Notes: generated by a model from the sequence alone, not told the origin. Shown: positions 9,363-17,974, numbered from the stretch's first letter. The stretch is DNA of 64,000 nucleotides from Onishia niordana (GCF_004798965.1 NZ_SDSD01000006.1:62001-126000); one strand, 5' to 3'. Numbers and translations: made by a program.

Positions 9363-9986
9363 CTAAGGCTCGCTGACGAGCGAGCGCTCGGTAAGATACC
9401 GGATGATGGCATCGGCCGCCTCTTCAATGCTCATGACACTCGTCATCAGGTGTATGTCGGGATTCTCTGGTGGTTCATAAGCGGAATCGATGCCGGTGAA
9501 GTTTTTGATTTCACCTTGGCGCGCTTTCTTGTAAAGGCCCTTGGGATCATGCTCTTCAGCAAAATCCAATGATGTGTCGACGAAAATCTCGATGAATTCA
9601 CCGTCTTCCATGAGCTCCCGAGCCATCTGGCGCTCACTGCGAAACGGCGAAATGAGGGCTGTTAGTACTATCAAGCCAGCATCAACCATCAGCTTGGCGA
9701 CTTCGCTTACACGTCGAATATTCTCCACGCGACCAGCATCGGTGAAGCCCAGGTCTCGGTTCAATCCATGGCGCACATTGTCGCCGTCGAGCAGGTAGGT
9801 GTGCTGGCCAGCGGCGTGTAGTTTCATTTCCACCAGACTGGCGATGGTGGATTTTCCTGCGCCCGAGAGTCCGGTAAACCAAAGAATTATCGGTCGCTGG
9901 CTTTTCGCCAAAGATCGCGATTTCTTGTCAACAGCTAGATGCTGCTTATGGATATGTTGGCTGTTGTGTAGCGTCAAGTGCTGCAT
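9363..9986 (-). CDS. cysC: Adenylylsulfate (APS) kinase CysC
   Basis: CysC phosphorylates APS with ATP to make PAPS, the universal sulfate donor. The P-loop GLSGAGKS is at about residues 39-46, followed by [33 protein letters not shown] and [26 protein letters not shown], all diagnostic. Length (207) is normal. The start is supported by AGGAG five bases before the ATG. The usual partners cysD and cysN are not next to it. Instead it lies downstream of a sulfotransferase-bearing glycosyltransferase and flagellin, on the same strand, which suggests a dedicated PAPS supply (inference). The N-terminus is His rich ([10 protein letters not shown]). Confidence 0.96.
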   Translation of the reverse strand: MQHLTLHNSQHIHKQHLAVDKKSRSLAKSQRPIILWFTGLSGAGKSTIASLVEMKLHAAGQHTYLLDGDNVRHGLNRDLGFTDAGRVENIRRVSEVAKLMVDAGLIVLTALISPFRSERQMARELMEDGEFIEIFVDTSLDFAEEHDPKGLYKKARQGEIKNFTGIDSAYEPPENPDIHLMTSVMSIEEAADAIIRYLTERSLVSEP

Positions 9987-10474
9987 ACCGACTCCTGCAA
10001 TGCCATGGATTTCGTGTTAGGAGCTATCAGATCCTAGGTGGTAGAGGTTTAACTGGCTAAGTGCAATACGTAACTCATCAAGTTTCGTGATGAGATGTAC
10101 AGTCGTTTCTGCCGCTCACTGGTGAAGCTGGGGTGCCGGCTGGTCCAGGGGGATGGCATCGCCCGCCCGGTGCCGGTCAGTCGCCTGGGCAGCTGACTGT
10201 TCGAGTGGCCGACCCGTCGCGACTGTGGGGCCTGGGAAGCGTTTGAATCGCCTCGGCTTGGTAGGCATATCCAGGCGTTGTACTTAGAGTCCAAATATTA
10301 AGCGCAGCACCCGCGGTTTTCAGTGCGCCTGAGCATTCGAAAAGGAATACCTATGCCGATGTTCAATACTCCAGAACCCTGCGCATCTTCTCCACCGAGC
10401 AAATCACTTGAAGGCCCCTTGCTGCCAGCAGAGGCCACCTTCCATTACACATCTGATTATCAGGGACCTGTCAG
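9987..10474. other. 488-bp intergenic region between cysC and the glycosyl/sulfotransferase gene
   Basis: No convincing long gene is present. A weak minus-strand frame at 10049-10294 shows no recognisable motif or ribosome site. A 41-codon plus-strand frame (10353-10478) has a plausible ribosome site and is listed separately. Base composition is mixed: it is GC rich around 10110-10230 and AT richer elsewhere, and it could be a decayed gene. cysC needs its own promoter here or read-through from upstream; I could not identify one. Confidence 0.4.
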
Positions 10475-10478
10475 TTAG
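10353..10478 (+). CDS. Possible small ORF, 41 residues, unidentified
   Basis: The frame opens with ATG at 10353, preceded by AAAAGGAATACCT, an acceptable ribosome-binding arrangement, and closes with TAG at 10476-10478. The product begins MPMFNTPEPCASSPPSKSLE and is Pro/Ser rich without membrane span or motif. It runs against both neighbours and its 3' end overlaps the end of the minus-strand 10475-14053 gene by 4 bp. It may be chance; there is no homology argument I can make. Confidence 0.22.
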   Translation: MPMFNTPEPCASSPPSKSLEGPLLPAEATFHYTSDYQGPVS

Positions 10479-13400
10479 TAGTTTTCCTGTGAATACCCCA
10501 GACGCCGCATCATGTCGGAGCAGCGGCTGATCACCTGGACGACTTCGTTGTCGTCCAAGTGGTCTTTCCATACGCCGCGGCGATCGTGTATTGGCTGGGT
10601 CATTTGCCAGGAACGGCGCTGCAGGTGGTTCTTTTCTCCTTTTCCATCGGTTTCCTGTGCGTCTTGAACGCCAAACCAGTTGTAATCCTTCTTGTGGAAG
10701 TCGAAGACCTTGTCGGTGTAATCAAGCGTCAGGAAGTCGAAGACCTTCTGCATGGTGCCAACTTGGTCCGTCACGAGGTCCTCGTACTTGACCCAGTGCA
10801 CCCGAGGATTGTCCTCGTGTTGGAGCAGCGCCCGATTGTCGGCGATCCAGCGCTTGATGCCGCCCTCAAGTGAGCCCGAGCGATTCTTCAGCGAGCCGAC
10901 CACGTCGCGACCATCTCTAAGCATTGCCACGAATTTCGCATTGGGAAACTTCTCTTGAATTTCACTGATGCGGTAGATATGCCGAGGTGTCTTTTCGCAC
11001 ACGAGGCGTTTGCCCTCCTGGAGGCAAAGACGCTTCTCCTTAGGATATTCGCGGTCCACATTCGGATTGTTAAGGAACCAGTAGGTCTCCCGGGGGATGC
11101 TGTGGATTTCCGGGTGGGCGCCGAGGATGGAGGCCATCAGCGTCGTGCCACTGTGGCCGCAGCCGATCACGAAGATGCTCTCATCCTCGATCTTGTCGTC
11201 CGCCGATCCGTGGTCGTTCCCGGCGGATGCCGTTGGAGTGGGAGACGGTGCCGCGGCGACTTCTCGACGGGCTGGGGGCTCGGTGATGCCGGCCTGCTGA
11301 AGATAGGCTTCGGCAAGCTCGGGGTTCACCATGGCGACCAGCTCGTGGCTGAGATCCTTGATGTCGAAGCAGGAGTGCAGAATGAAGGCGAGCTTCATCC
11401 GCTGATTGTCGTCCAGAGTCGCCATCCTGGGAGCATTGGGGATGAACAGCGCGTCGGCATTGTTAAGCTCTGTAGCTTGCCGCTTCTCCAAGGGAACGCT
11501 TTCGGAGAGGTGGCTACGGTGTTGCGGTTCGTGTAGCCGATAGAACCGGAACCCATGACGGCTGGCCCAGTGTTGAACTTCTGCCAAGTTAGGTTGGCGC
11601 TCGTGGGTGGGCTGAAATGCAATCTTCACCTGGAGTAGCAGGGTGTCTTTCAGCGCCTGAGTGCCGTTGTCGAGAATTGCGTTGGCATCATTCAGATCGT
11701 CCAATACCAGCCAGTCGATGGCAGGGATTCCTTGGATACTGTCCAGTGCGATGCTGCTGAGCGGAAGTCGGGTGAGTACCTGGCTGCCCTTGCGGATAGC
11801 CTCCGGTTGATGTTCATCACCGAGTGGCGTCAGGGTAGCGCTGAACTTGGAATCCAGGCAGGCATGAAGCTGACTCGATTGACCGTCACCCAGTGTGGCG
11901 TTGGGGTAGTAGTGCACGCCTTTATGCTGCTTGAGCGAGGTTTCCGGCGCCTGGCTGCTGGGGTCGAAGGCGATGAGCTCTAGAGCGTTGCGCTGCAGCA
12001 GTTGACGAACGACATCGTTGTGAAGGAGTTGCCCACCGTTATCCACAGCAATGAGCTTGCCCTCGAGTTGCCAACGAAACTCGGCAGTACTTTCCTGTGC
12101 TTCGGCTTTTTTTATTTCAACCGGGGCGTCGTCACCTTCAAACTGGGCTTCGCCCTCTCTGTCGAGGGTTAGAGCCGCGGGAGCCTTGTTATCACAGTAA
12201 CGTTGCCAAATGGCGCGCATAGCATTTGTAAAGTGCCTGGCGAAGCGAGGGCCGTCGCAAACCGGTGATTGCAGCAGTACATCGCGCAGGTGCTGGCGTA
12301 TGGTTGCCAAGCTTTCAAGATCGCTGGCGAGCTCGATCACGCGGGCGCGGTATTCATCCCAGCTTTGCGTGACCAGCTCCGGCATGCCGGCATTAACTAG
12401 GTGCGTTGCGCTGTGTCGTCCGGCAAAGGTTGGGCCTGGCAGGGTCACCACCGGCACTCCCATCAATAAGGCTTCGCAGGTGGTCAGTCCGCCGGAGTAG
12501 GGCCAGGGATCAAGGGCGATGTCTACTCGGTTATAGGCTTCCAGCAACTCGGCGTGAGGTGAGGGGCCTTCAATTATCAACCGCTTACTCTCGATGCCAT
12601 GGTAGGACATTGAGTCTAAAACACGTTGGGTTAGCTCTTCGCTGCTGTATTGAAAGCCCTTTAGAAATAGCCGCGAGTTGGGCAGCTGGTGCATGAGTGT
12701 GGCCCACTCGGCAAGTGTTTCCGTGTTGACCTTGGAAGGGTTATTGAAACATCCCAACGTCACATAGCCATTATGAAGTGCCGGCAGCGGCTGAACTTCG
12801 CCTTGATCGCTGCCGGGGTCGTAGCAGATATAGTCATCCGGCATTCGAATCAGTTTTTCAGTGTAGTAAGCATCTTCGCCACCTGGTGACTCAATCTTAT
12901 CTGTCAACAGGTAGTCCATAGCACTGAGCCCGGTGGTATTGATCAGCCCTCCCACCCACTTGACAAGAAGTGGCGCTGGCTGCATGGCCATCACGCGCAT
13001 GCGGCTTCCGGTGTTATGGCCTGCCAGGTCGATCAGGATATCGATTTTGTCATCACGGACCTGTTGAGCCAGCGCCTCATCGGATAAGTGTGCTACCGGC
13101 ATCCATTGGGTTGTCACCTTACGAATACGTATCGTCAAGGGGTCGACGGCATTATTAGTGCTGTAAGCATATAGCGCCAATTCATGTGGGGCTATTTCCT
13201 CCAGTACCGTTGTGATCATTCGGCCTACCGGATGCTGACGAAATCCATCTGATATCATGCCGATACTCAGACGTTTGTTGTGAGCAATATTGCTAGGCCG
13301 AGGGCGGTTTTTTCCCTGTGTAGGTCCATAGCGCTTCTCCCACTCCCGACATACCTCGAACATAGCGGCACGCGTAGCATTGGGGTTGTAGTGCAGTGCA

Positions 13401-14053
13401 GTCAGCCGGTTGGAATAAGGCTTTGCGTCATCATTGGTAAGTTCGATGGACTGACGATAGAAACTGTCTGCTTCATCCAGCAAGCCAAGATCACGGCGCA
13501 GATTGGCGGCGTTATTCCAATGGCTATAGTTCGTAGGCTGCTTTTTTAGGAGGTTATCGAATAAATCGATGGCATCCTGGTACCGATGCAATCGATAGAG
13601 GATATTGCCCCTGAGAGACAGCATTCCCAAATGCTTGGGCTGTATTGTCAGAGCTTGATCAATATGTACAAGGGCTTGCTCATTCTGTGTACGGTTGAAC
13701 AGTATCTTGGATAGTTGGAAGTGTGCTTGAGTCAAGCCCGGGTCAAGGTCGAGTGCCTGCTTGATCAGGGCAATGGCTTTATTGTCATCACCTTGGTTGT
13801 GCGCTACTCGAGCCAGCATTTCCAGTACTTCAGGATCTCGCGGCGCCAATTCCAGGGCGCGCTCGATTGGCTCAAGGGCTTCATCCCAGTGTTTCTGGTT
13901 TAGCCAATGCTCGCCCAGCGCTTTCCAGCCGTCAGGATTTTGGGGTGCATTTTCAACAAGCCTTCTGGCTTTCTTGAAGCTTGGAGTACCACGGTCACTA
14001 GAAGAAGCTGCATGATCTACCTGGTGGGCATGACTGCGGCGTTTTTTGTTCAT
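10475..14053 (-). CDS. TPR-GT41 (O-GlcNAc transferase-like) glycosyltransferase fused to FkbM-like and sulfotransferase domains
   Basis: With the ATG at 14053 the product has 1192 residues. Residues about 25-215 are TPR repeats (for example HWDEALEPIERALELAPRDPEVLEML). About 255-620 form a SPINDLY/O-GlcNAc transferase (GT41) catalytic region: MISDGFRQHPVGRM with the conserved His, LFLKGFQ, and DPWPYSGGLTTCEALLMG followed by VPVVTLPGPTFAGRHS, the UDP-sugar site. About 665-900 resemble a degenerate FkbM methyltransferase fold. About 958-1190 are a PAPS sulfotransferase: GCGHSGTTLM (5'-phosphosulfate loop) and LRDGRDVVGS (3'-phosphate site). The gene lies downstream of fliC on the same strand and before cysC. 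By family knowledge, a TPR-GT41 protein beside flagellin would glycosylate flagellin; sulfation of that glycan is inference. A TTG-started form from 14119 is possible. The GC content is visibly lower than in flanking genes (27 of 60 bases in one sampled row). Confidence 0.88.
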   Translation of the reverse strand: MNKKRRSHAHQVDHAASSSDRGTPSFKKARRLVENAPQNPDGWKALGEHWLNQKHWDEALEPIERALELAPRDPEVLEMLARVAHNQGDDNKAIALIKQALDLDPGLTQAHFQLSKILFNRTQNEQALVHIDQALTIQPKHLGMLSLRGNILYRLHRYQDAIDLFDNLLKKQPTNYSHWNNAANLRRDLGLLDEADSFYRQSIELTNDDAKPYSNRLTALHYNPNATRAAMFEVCREWEKRYGPTQGKNRPRPSNIAHNKRLSIGMISDGFRQHPVGRMITTVLEEIAPHELALYAYSTNNAVDPLTIRIRKVTTQWMPVAHLSDEALAQQVRDDKIDILIDLAGHNTGSRMRVMAMQPAPLLVKWVGGLINTTGLSAMDYLLTDKIESPGGEDAYYTEKLIRMPDDYICYDPGSDQGEVQPLPALHNGYVTLGCFNNPSKVNTETLAEWATLMHQLPNSRLFLKGFQYSSEELTQRVLDSMSYHGIESKRLIIEGPSPHAELLEAYNRVDIALDPWPYSGGLTTCEALLMGVPVVTLPGPTFAGRHSATHLVNAGMPELVTQSWDEYRARVIELASDLESLATIRQHLRDVLLQSPVCDGPRFARHFTNAMRAIWQRYCDNKAPAALTLDREGEAQFEGDDAPVEIKKAEAQESTAEFRWQLEGKLIAVDNGGQLLHNDVVRQLLQRNALELIAFDPSSQAPETSLKQHKGVHYYPNATLGDGQSSQLHACLDSKFSATLTPLGDEHQPEAIRKGSQVLTRLPLSSIALDSIQGIPAIDWLVLDDLNDANAILDNGTQALKDTLLLQVKIAFQPTHERQPNLAEVQHWASRHGFRFYRLHEPQHRSHLSESVPLEKRQATELNNADALFIPNAPRMATLDDNQRMKLAFILHSCFDIKDLSHELVAMVNPELAEAYLQQAGITEPPARREVAAAPSPTPTASAGNDHGSADDKIEDESIFVIGCGHSGTTLMASILGAHPEIHSIPRETYWFLNNPNVDREYPKEKRLCLQEGKRLVCEKTPRHIYRISEIQEKFPNAKFVAMLRDGRDVVGSLKNRSGSLEGGIKRWIADNRALLQHEDNPRVHWVKYEDLVTDQVGTMQKVFDFLTLDYTDKVFDFHKKDYNWFGVQDAQETDGKGEKNHLQRRSWQMTQPIHDRRGVWKDHLDDNEVVQVISRCSDMMRRLGYSQENY

Positions 14054-14224
14054 GGCGTGTCGCTCTAAACTGGATAATACCCACAGACTAACCGATTGCT
14101 GGCCGGGTAAAGCATGCAAAAGCTGGCGGTTATAGTGTTTTTTGATGGGTTAGGTTCGGTGGGCTCTGTAAGCCCTGTCAAGGGGTTAACAATTATTGAC
14201 TGGTAATGAATGACTTTCAGGCAT

Positions 14225-14250
14225 AAAAAAAGCAGGGCTTTCGCCCTGCT
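14225..14250 (-). terminator. Intrinsic terminator of fliC
   Basis: An 8-bp perfect hairpin, AGCAGGGC paired with GCCCTGCT around a 4-nt loop, lies at 14231-14250. On the minus strand it is followed by a run of T (14225-14230). It is 27 bp after the fliC stop and should reduce read-through into the glycosyl/sulfotransferase gene. Confidence 0.9.
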
Positions 14251-14276
14251 TATGATCTGTCTTACCGCCGAGGGAT

Positions 14277-15464
14277 TTAGCCCAGCAGAGACAGGACTGA
14301 CTGCGGCAGCTGGTTAGCCTGGGCCAGCACGGATGTACCGGCCTGCTGCAGGATCTGGTTCTTGGTCATGTCGGCCACTTCGGTCGCATAGTCGGCATCT
14401 TCGATGCGTGAACGAGCAGCAGACAGGTTTGTCTCATTTGTCGACAAGTTGGTGATGGCAGAGTCGAAGCGATTCTGAACAGCACCAAGGTCGGAGCGGA
14501 GGCTATCAACTTGACTCAGTGCGCTATCCAAGGCTGCGAGCGGTTCGTCAGTAGCTACCTCTGTAGCAACATCCGTTAAATGGGTTGCTTCTTTGCCAGC
14601 TGTATAGCTGAGCACAGGTGTTGTACCTGCTGCAGCACCAGAGGTTTCAACTTTGAGCTCTGCTTCATAGAAGCTTGTATTACCTTCTGTATCTGTACCT
14701 TTGATAAATACGTTGCCATCGCTATCAGTGAAAAGGCCGCCAGTGGTGCCGCCTTCTAGAGTCGACCCTGTAAGATCGCCGGTGATAGCAATAGCACCAG
14801 TTGCGATTTCTGTACTATTGGCGGCTGTGCTGCCGGCAGCAGAAACGGTATAGGTTGTACCGTCAACTTCAAAAGTTTCGCCTGCAGCAGCAGTTACTTC
14901 CGGGCCAGTTCCCGCTGCGGTGGCGAGTTTTTGGTTGACATTAAAACCAGTGAGATCGAGAGATTCGGAGTTGGTGGTTGAGAAATTGATATCAATAGTC
15001 TGGCCATCTTTCGCACCGACCTGAATCGTCATGGATTCGGCGCCATCAGCTAATACTGCGGTACCGTTAAAGTCTGTTTCGCGAGAAATGCGATCGATTT
15101 CTTCTAAACGCTGACCGATTTCATCCTGAATAGAATTGAGGTCATCTTGAGAGTTTGTGCCGTTCTGGGCTTGAACGGTCAGTTCACGAACACGTTGCAG
15201 GTTATCGTTGATCTGGTTCAGACCACCTTCGGCAGTCTGCGCAGCGGAGATGCCGTCGTTGGCGTTACGCTGTGCCTGGCCGAGACCAGTGATCTGAGAA
15301 GTCATGCGGTTGGCGATGGCCTGGCCGGCGGCATCGTCCTTGGCGCTGTTGATACGCAGGCCGGAGGACAGGCGCTCCATGGAGGTGGTCAGAGCGCTCT
15401 TGGATTCGCTGAGGTTCTGCTGACCGATCATCGCGGTGATGTTGGTGTTGATTCCCATTGACAT
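14277..15464 (-). CDS. fliC: Flagellin FliC (filament protein)
   Basis: The 395-residue protein has intact terminal D0/D1 helices: N-terminal NLSESKSALTTSMERLSSGLR followed by INSAKDDAAG, and C-terminal SRIEDADYATEVADMTKNQ followed by ILQQAGTSVLAQANQLPQ. The centre (about 165-325) is a variable Gly/Thr/Ser/Ala-rich surface domain. The DNA for this centre is visibly AT richer than the ends (24 G+C in 60 bases at 14641-14700), as expected of an exchangeable antigenic segment. The start has AGGAAGGA upstream. A sigma-28 promoter lies about 100 bp upstream. Many surface Ser/Thr residues could accept O-glycans from the neighbouring GT41 enzyme (inference). Confidence 0.97.
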   Translation of the reverse strand: MSMGINTNITAMIGQQNLSESKSALTTSMERLSSGLRINSAKDDAAGQAIANRMTSQITGLGQAQRNANDGISAAQTAEGGLNQINDNLQRVRELTVQAQNGTNSQDDLNSIQDEIGQRLEEIDRISRETDFNGTAVLADGAESMTIQVGAKDGQTIDINFSTTNSESLDLTGFNVNQKLATAAGTGPEVTAAAGETFEVDGTTYTVSAAGSTAANSTEIATGAIAITGDLTGSTLEGGTTGGLFTDSDGNVFIKGTDTEGNTSFYEAELKVETSGAAAGTTPVLSYTAGKEATHLTDVATEVATDEPLAALDSALSQVDSLRSDLGAVQNRFDSAITNLSTNETNLSAARSRIEDADYATEVADMTKNQILQQAGTSVLAQANQLPQSVLSLLG

Positions 15465-15878
15465 AATGATGTCCTTCCTATTTTTGAGGGCTCCATTGGC
15501 TGGCCGCGGTGTCGGCTGATTGAGTCATGCCGGGCCTGCCACAACGGCGCCGTTGGCCGTTACTCCAGTTATCGGAAGGTGTCGAGAAAGCTTTAGGGCT
15601 GAATACAGATTTTTTGATTAAGGCTCAAGCCGATGCTGTGGAATGGGTTGCAGCGGCTGATGCATAAGCCAACTGTGGCTCGTTTGGTTGATTGCTTGGC
15701 TGTTCGCTAGGGATCTCTCGGGCTTGGTGAATTTCGCGTTGCTTCATGGCGAGCTCAAGGCGCGCGGCCATCAGAATCAGATGGTGCTACGCTAGTGCGC
15801 TATTTCAGGCGTGCCTGCCAGGTGGAGCGATGCTTGAAGAGCGGAATATCCAACCTGAAGCCAGGTGATTAAGGAGAG
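15465..15878. other. Regulatory region between fliC and the divergent DUF2835 gene
   Basis: The 414-bp gap contains the fliC leader and its sigma-28 promoter (15569-15595). On the other side, GCGCTATTT near 15797-15805 resembles one half of an FlhDC box, but no second half is visible. I see no RNA gene or repeat. Confidence 0.5.
15569..15595 (-). promoter_or_regulatory. Sigma-28 (FliA) promoter of fliC
   Basis: On the minus strand TAAAG (15591-15595) and TCCGATAA (15569-15576) are separated by exactly 14 bp; one base of the -10 box deviates from consensus. The leader is about 100 nt. Confidence 0.9.
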
Positions 15879-16115
15879 ATGGTGCCGAGTGTTGATATCT
15901 GGCTGAGCCTTAGCCGTAAGCAATGCCTGGATTACTACCAGGGGCAGGTGCAGCAGGTATATGCCCAGGCGCTGGATGGGCGCCGCGTGGCATTTCCCGC
16001 CAGTGCCTTGAGCAGGGTGGTGGGCAAGGATGGCGTGGAAGGCTATTACCGGCTGAGCTTTTCCAGTGCGGGGCGATTCGAATCGCTTATGAAAATCGCA
16101 GCCCCGCAGCGCTAG
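15879..16115 (+). CDS. DUF2835 family small protein
   Basis: This 78-residue protein contains CLDYYQGQVQQVYAQALDGRRVAFPASAL followed by RVVGKDGVEGYYRL, matching the DUF2835 family of proteobacterial small proteins (recognised from memory). Function is unknown. AAGGAG lies only two bases before the ATG, so a GTG one codon later (15882) may be the real start. The gene stands alone between fliC and the PilZ-HD-GYP gene; a sigma-28 promoter follows it. It is probably not a flagellar component. Confidence 0.8.
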   Translation: MVPSVDIWLSLSRKQCLDYYQGQVQQVYAQALDGRRVAFPASALSRVVGKDGVEGYYRLSFSSAGRFESLMKIAAPQR

Positions 16116-16119
16116 GCGA

Positions 16120-16146
16120 TAAAGATTTGTGACATCAAGCCGATAC
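16120..16146 (+). promoter_or_regulatory. Sigma-28 (FliA) promoter of the PilZ-HD-GYP gene
   Basis: TAAAG (16120-16124), 14 bp, then GCCGATAC (16139-16146) on the plus strand. Seven of eight -10 positions and all -35 positions match. The transcript would start near 16153, about 65 nt before the chosen ATG. Confidence 0.85.
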
Positions 16147-16217
16147 GATAAACAGGGACGTTTCTGTACGTGCCTTTATCTAGGTGCGGGCAGTGCAATC
16201 GAAAGGATGAGGATGGG

Positions 16218-17930
16218 ATGGCAGAAGCAAGTGGCGATTACAAGCCGGTAAGCAATGCACGCGAGATGCAGGAGCTTCTGGAGGTGTTAAGCGAGCCGGG
16301 AGGCGCTTCGCTGATGCTGGATAAACCCGGGAGCCAGCCGCTGCCGGTGTTATTGATGGATGTTCGCGCCGACGAATCGCTGGTGCTTGATATCAGTGCG
16401 ATTCGCGAAGTGGCGGGCGAGCTCAAGCGAGGGCTGGGTTTTCGGTTGCTGGGGCAAGCAAGAGCGAAGCTCGTGCGTACGCCGGTATTGACGGTTACCC
16501 AGGCCTATGAAGTCGAAGGGCGGCTTTTATGTGAAATGCCGTACCCTGAGCAGCTGGAGGTGTTGCAGCGTCGGGATAATTTTCGTGCCGAGCTGAGTGC
16601 CAGCATGGACGCGAAGGTGTTGCTTCACCATGAGAAAGCCCCGACGCCTTTGCAGGGCGCTCTCAAGAACCTGTCGCTTGAGGGGGCGTTGGTAGTTCTG
16701 CCGCTGGGTAAGGGCTCGCTGCTGGCATCGGCGCCGTCGACCATCGAGCTGAAACTGGTTTTCCCCAATCACAGCCAGTTGGTGCTTAGTGGCGCACTTC
16801 GCCATGACGCTTCGGATCTGGAGCGGCAAATGTTTTTTGCAGGCTTCGAGTTCGTGGCGCGCAATGCCGAGCAAGAGCGGCAGCTATGGTTCTTCGTGCG
16901 CGAGATCGAGCGTGAAACGGCCCGGCGCGCAAGAGCGGTTCAAGACGGAAGGCATCCCGAGAAAGAGCCTTCTCCGTTGTTCCAGGCAGTTGAACGTCGC
17001 CAAGCGCCCACCGCGACGAGCCAGGATGTGGAATATGCCACGCCCATGACACAGCGGCTGGCACGCCTTGCTGCCTATCTTGATAACCAGCTCTTTGCGA
17101 TAAAGCAGGGGCGTCGCATCGATTCCGTGCAGCTGTCACGCCATGCTGATCGCTTATTGGCGCTGCTGGATGAAGATCGCGAGGCCATGTTGTTTGCGCT
17201 GGTATGCCTGCAGCGTGATTCAGTGCTGGTTCAGCATGGGCTGGCCGTTGCGGTGCGCCTGGCCGATATTGCCGGGCAACAGGCGATGCCACATGAAATA
17301 CGCAAGGCGCTGCTGGCGAGCGCCATGGTGCATGATCTTGGCAAGTCGCTGCTGCCTGATGCCTTGCGCGAAGCGACGTCGCTTGATGCTGACCAGTACC
17401 GTGAATTGCACGCCCACGTGGGGCGCGTGATGGAGGCCCTTGCGGGTTGTACCTGGCTTTCTCGGGCGGTCATGCAGGCGGTTGTCACCGGCGCTAATGA
17501 GCGCCTGGACGGCAGCGGTTACCCAAGGGGCTTGCAGGGCGACAAGCTGCATGAGCTGTCTCGACTGATGGCGGTCGTTGATGTTATCGATGCGATGGGT
17601 CGCGACCGCCCTGACCGTGAGGCCTGGTCGATAGATGGCATCTACAAGTACTTGCTTCGTCATCCGCATCAGTTCGATCAGCGTTGGGTGAAGCGCTATA
17701 TCCGCCACTTCGGCATTGCGCCGATCGGCTCGCTGGTGCGCTATGCCGGAGGAGAGCTTGCCTGGGTGTTGAACATCGATGAGCAAGGTCAGCCTGCCCG
17801 TGTACAGTTAACCGATAGCCCTGTTGCCGCCACGAGATACATGGGCGCCGTGATTGAAAAGCGGGAGCTTACGTTGCTAGGCAAACCAGTCGAGACGCTC
17901 GCCGTGCCTTCCGCCAGTACTCCCTCATAG
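16218..17930 (+). CDS. YcgR-like PilZ domain protein fused to an HD-GYP domain
   Basis: From the ATG at 16218 (GAGGATGGG upstream) the product has 570 residues. Residues about 15-115 resemble the YcgR N-terminal domain. A PilZ domain follows, with the c-di-GMP motifs RRDNFR (RxxxR) and NLSLEG (NxSxxG). About 345-480 form an HD-GYP domain: MVHDLGK and ERLDGSGYP are present, but the usual HHE ahead of DGxGYP reads ANE, so two metal-binding histidines are missing. It should therefore bind c-di-GMP; hydrolysis by the HD-GYP part is doubtful. YcgR proteins act as a flagellar brake in response to c-di-GMP. Placement between fliC and fliD, behind a FliA promoter, supports a motility role. A GTG-started form from 16170 is less likely. 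Confidence 0.85.
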   Translation: MAEASGDYKPVSNAREMQELLEVLSEPGGASLMLDKPGSQPLPVLLMDVRADESLVLDISAIREVAGELKRGLGFRLLGQARAKLVRTPVLTVTQAYEVEGRLLCEMPYPEQLEVLQRRDNFRAELSASMDAKVLLHHEKAPTPLQGALKNLSLEGALVVLPLGKGSLLASAPSTIELKLVFPNHSQLVLSGALRHDASDLERQMFFAGFEFVARNAEQERQLWFFVREIERETARRARAVQDGRHPEKEPSPLFQAVERRQAPTATSQDVEYATPMTQRLARLAAYLDNQLFAIKQGRRIDSVQLSRHADRLLALLDEDREAMLFALVCLQRDSVLVQHGLAVAVRLADIAGQQAMPHEIRKALLASAMVHDLGKSLLPDALREATSLDADQYRELHAHVGRVMEALAGCTWLSRAVMQAVVTGANERLDGSGYPRGLQGDKLHELSRLMAVVDVIDAMGRDRPDREAWSIDGIYKYLLRHPHQFDQRWVKRYIRHFGIAPIGSLVRYAGGELAWVLNIDEQGQPARVQLTDSPVAATRYMGAVIEKRELTLLGKPVETLAVPSASTPS

Positions 17931-17974
17931 ATCAAGCTCTTTTAAATAACCATGACGATAGTCAGCCACGTTCC

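Noticed and set aside
10049..10294. 81-codon minus-strand frame between cysC and the glycosyl/sulfotransferase gene
   Set aside because: No ribosome site, no recognisable sequence and irregular composition; it may be decayed DNA, but I cannot support a gene.
14054..14119. TTG-started N-terminal extension of the glycosyl/sulfotransferase
   Set aside because: No ribosome site precedes the TTG, and the ATG at 14053 starts just before the basic, TPR-leading sequence; kept only as an alternative.
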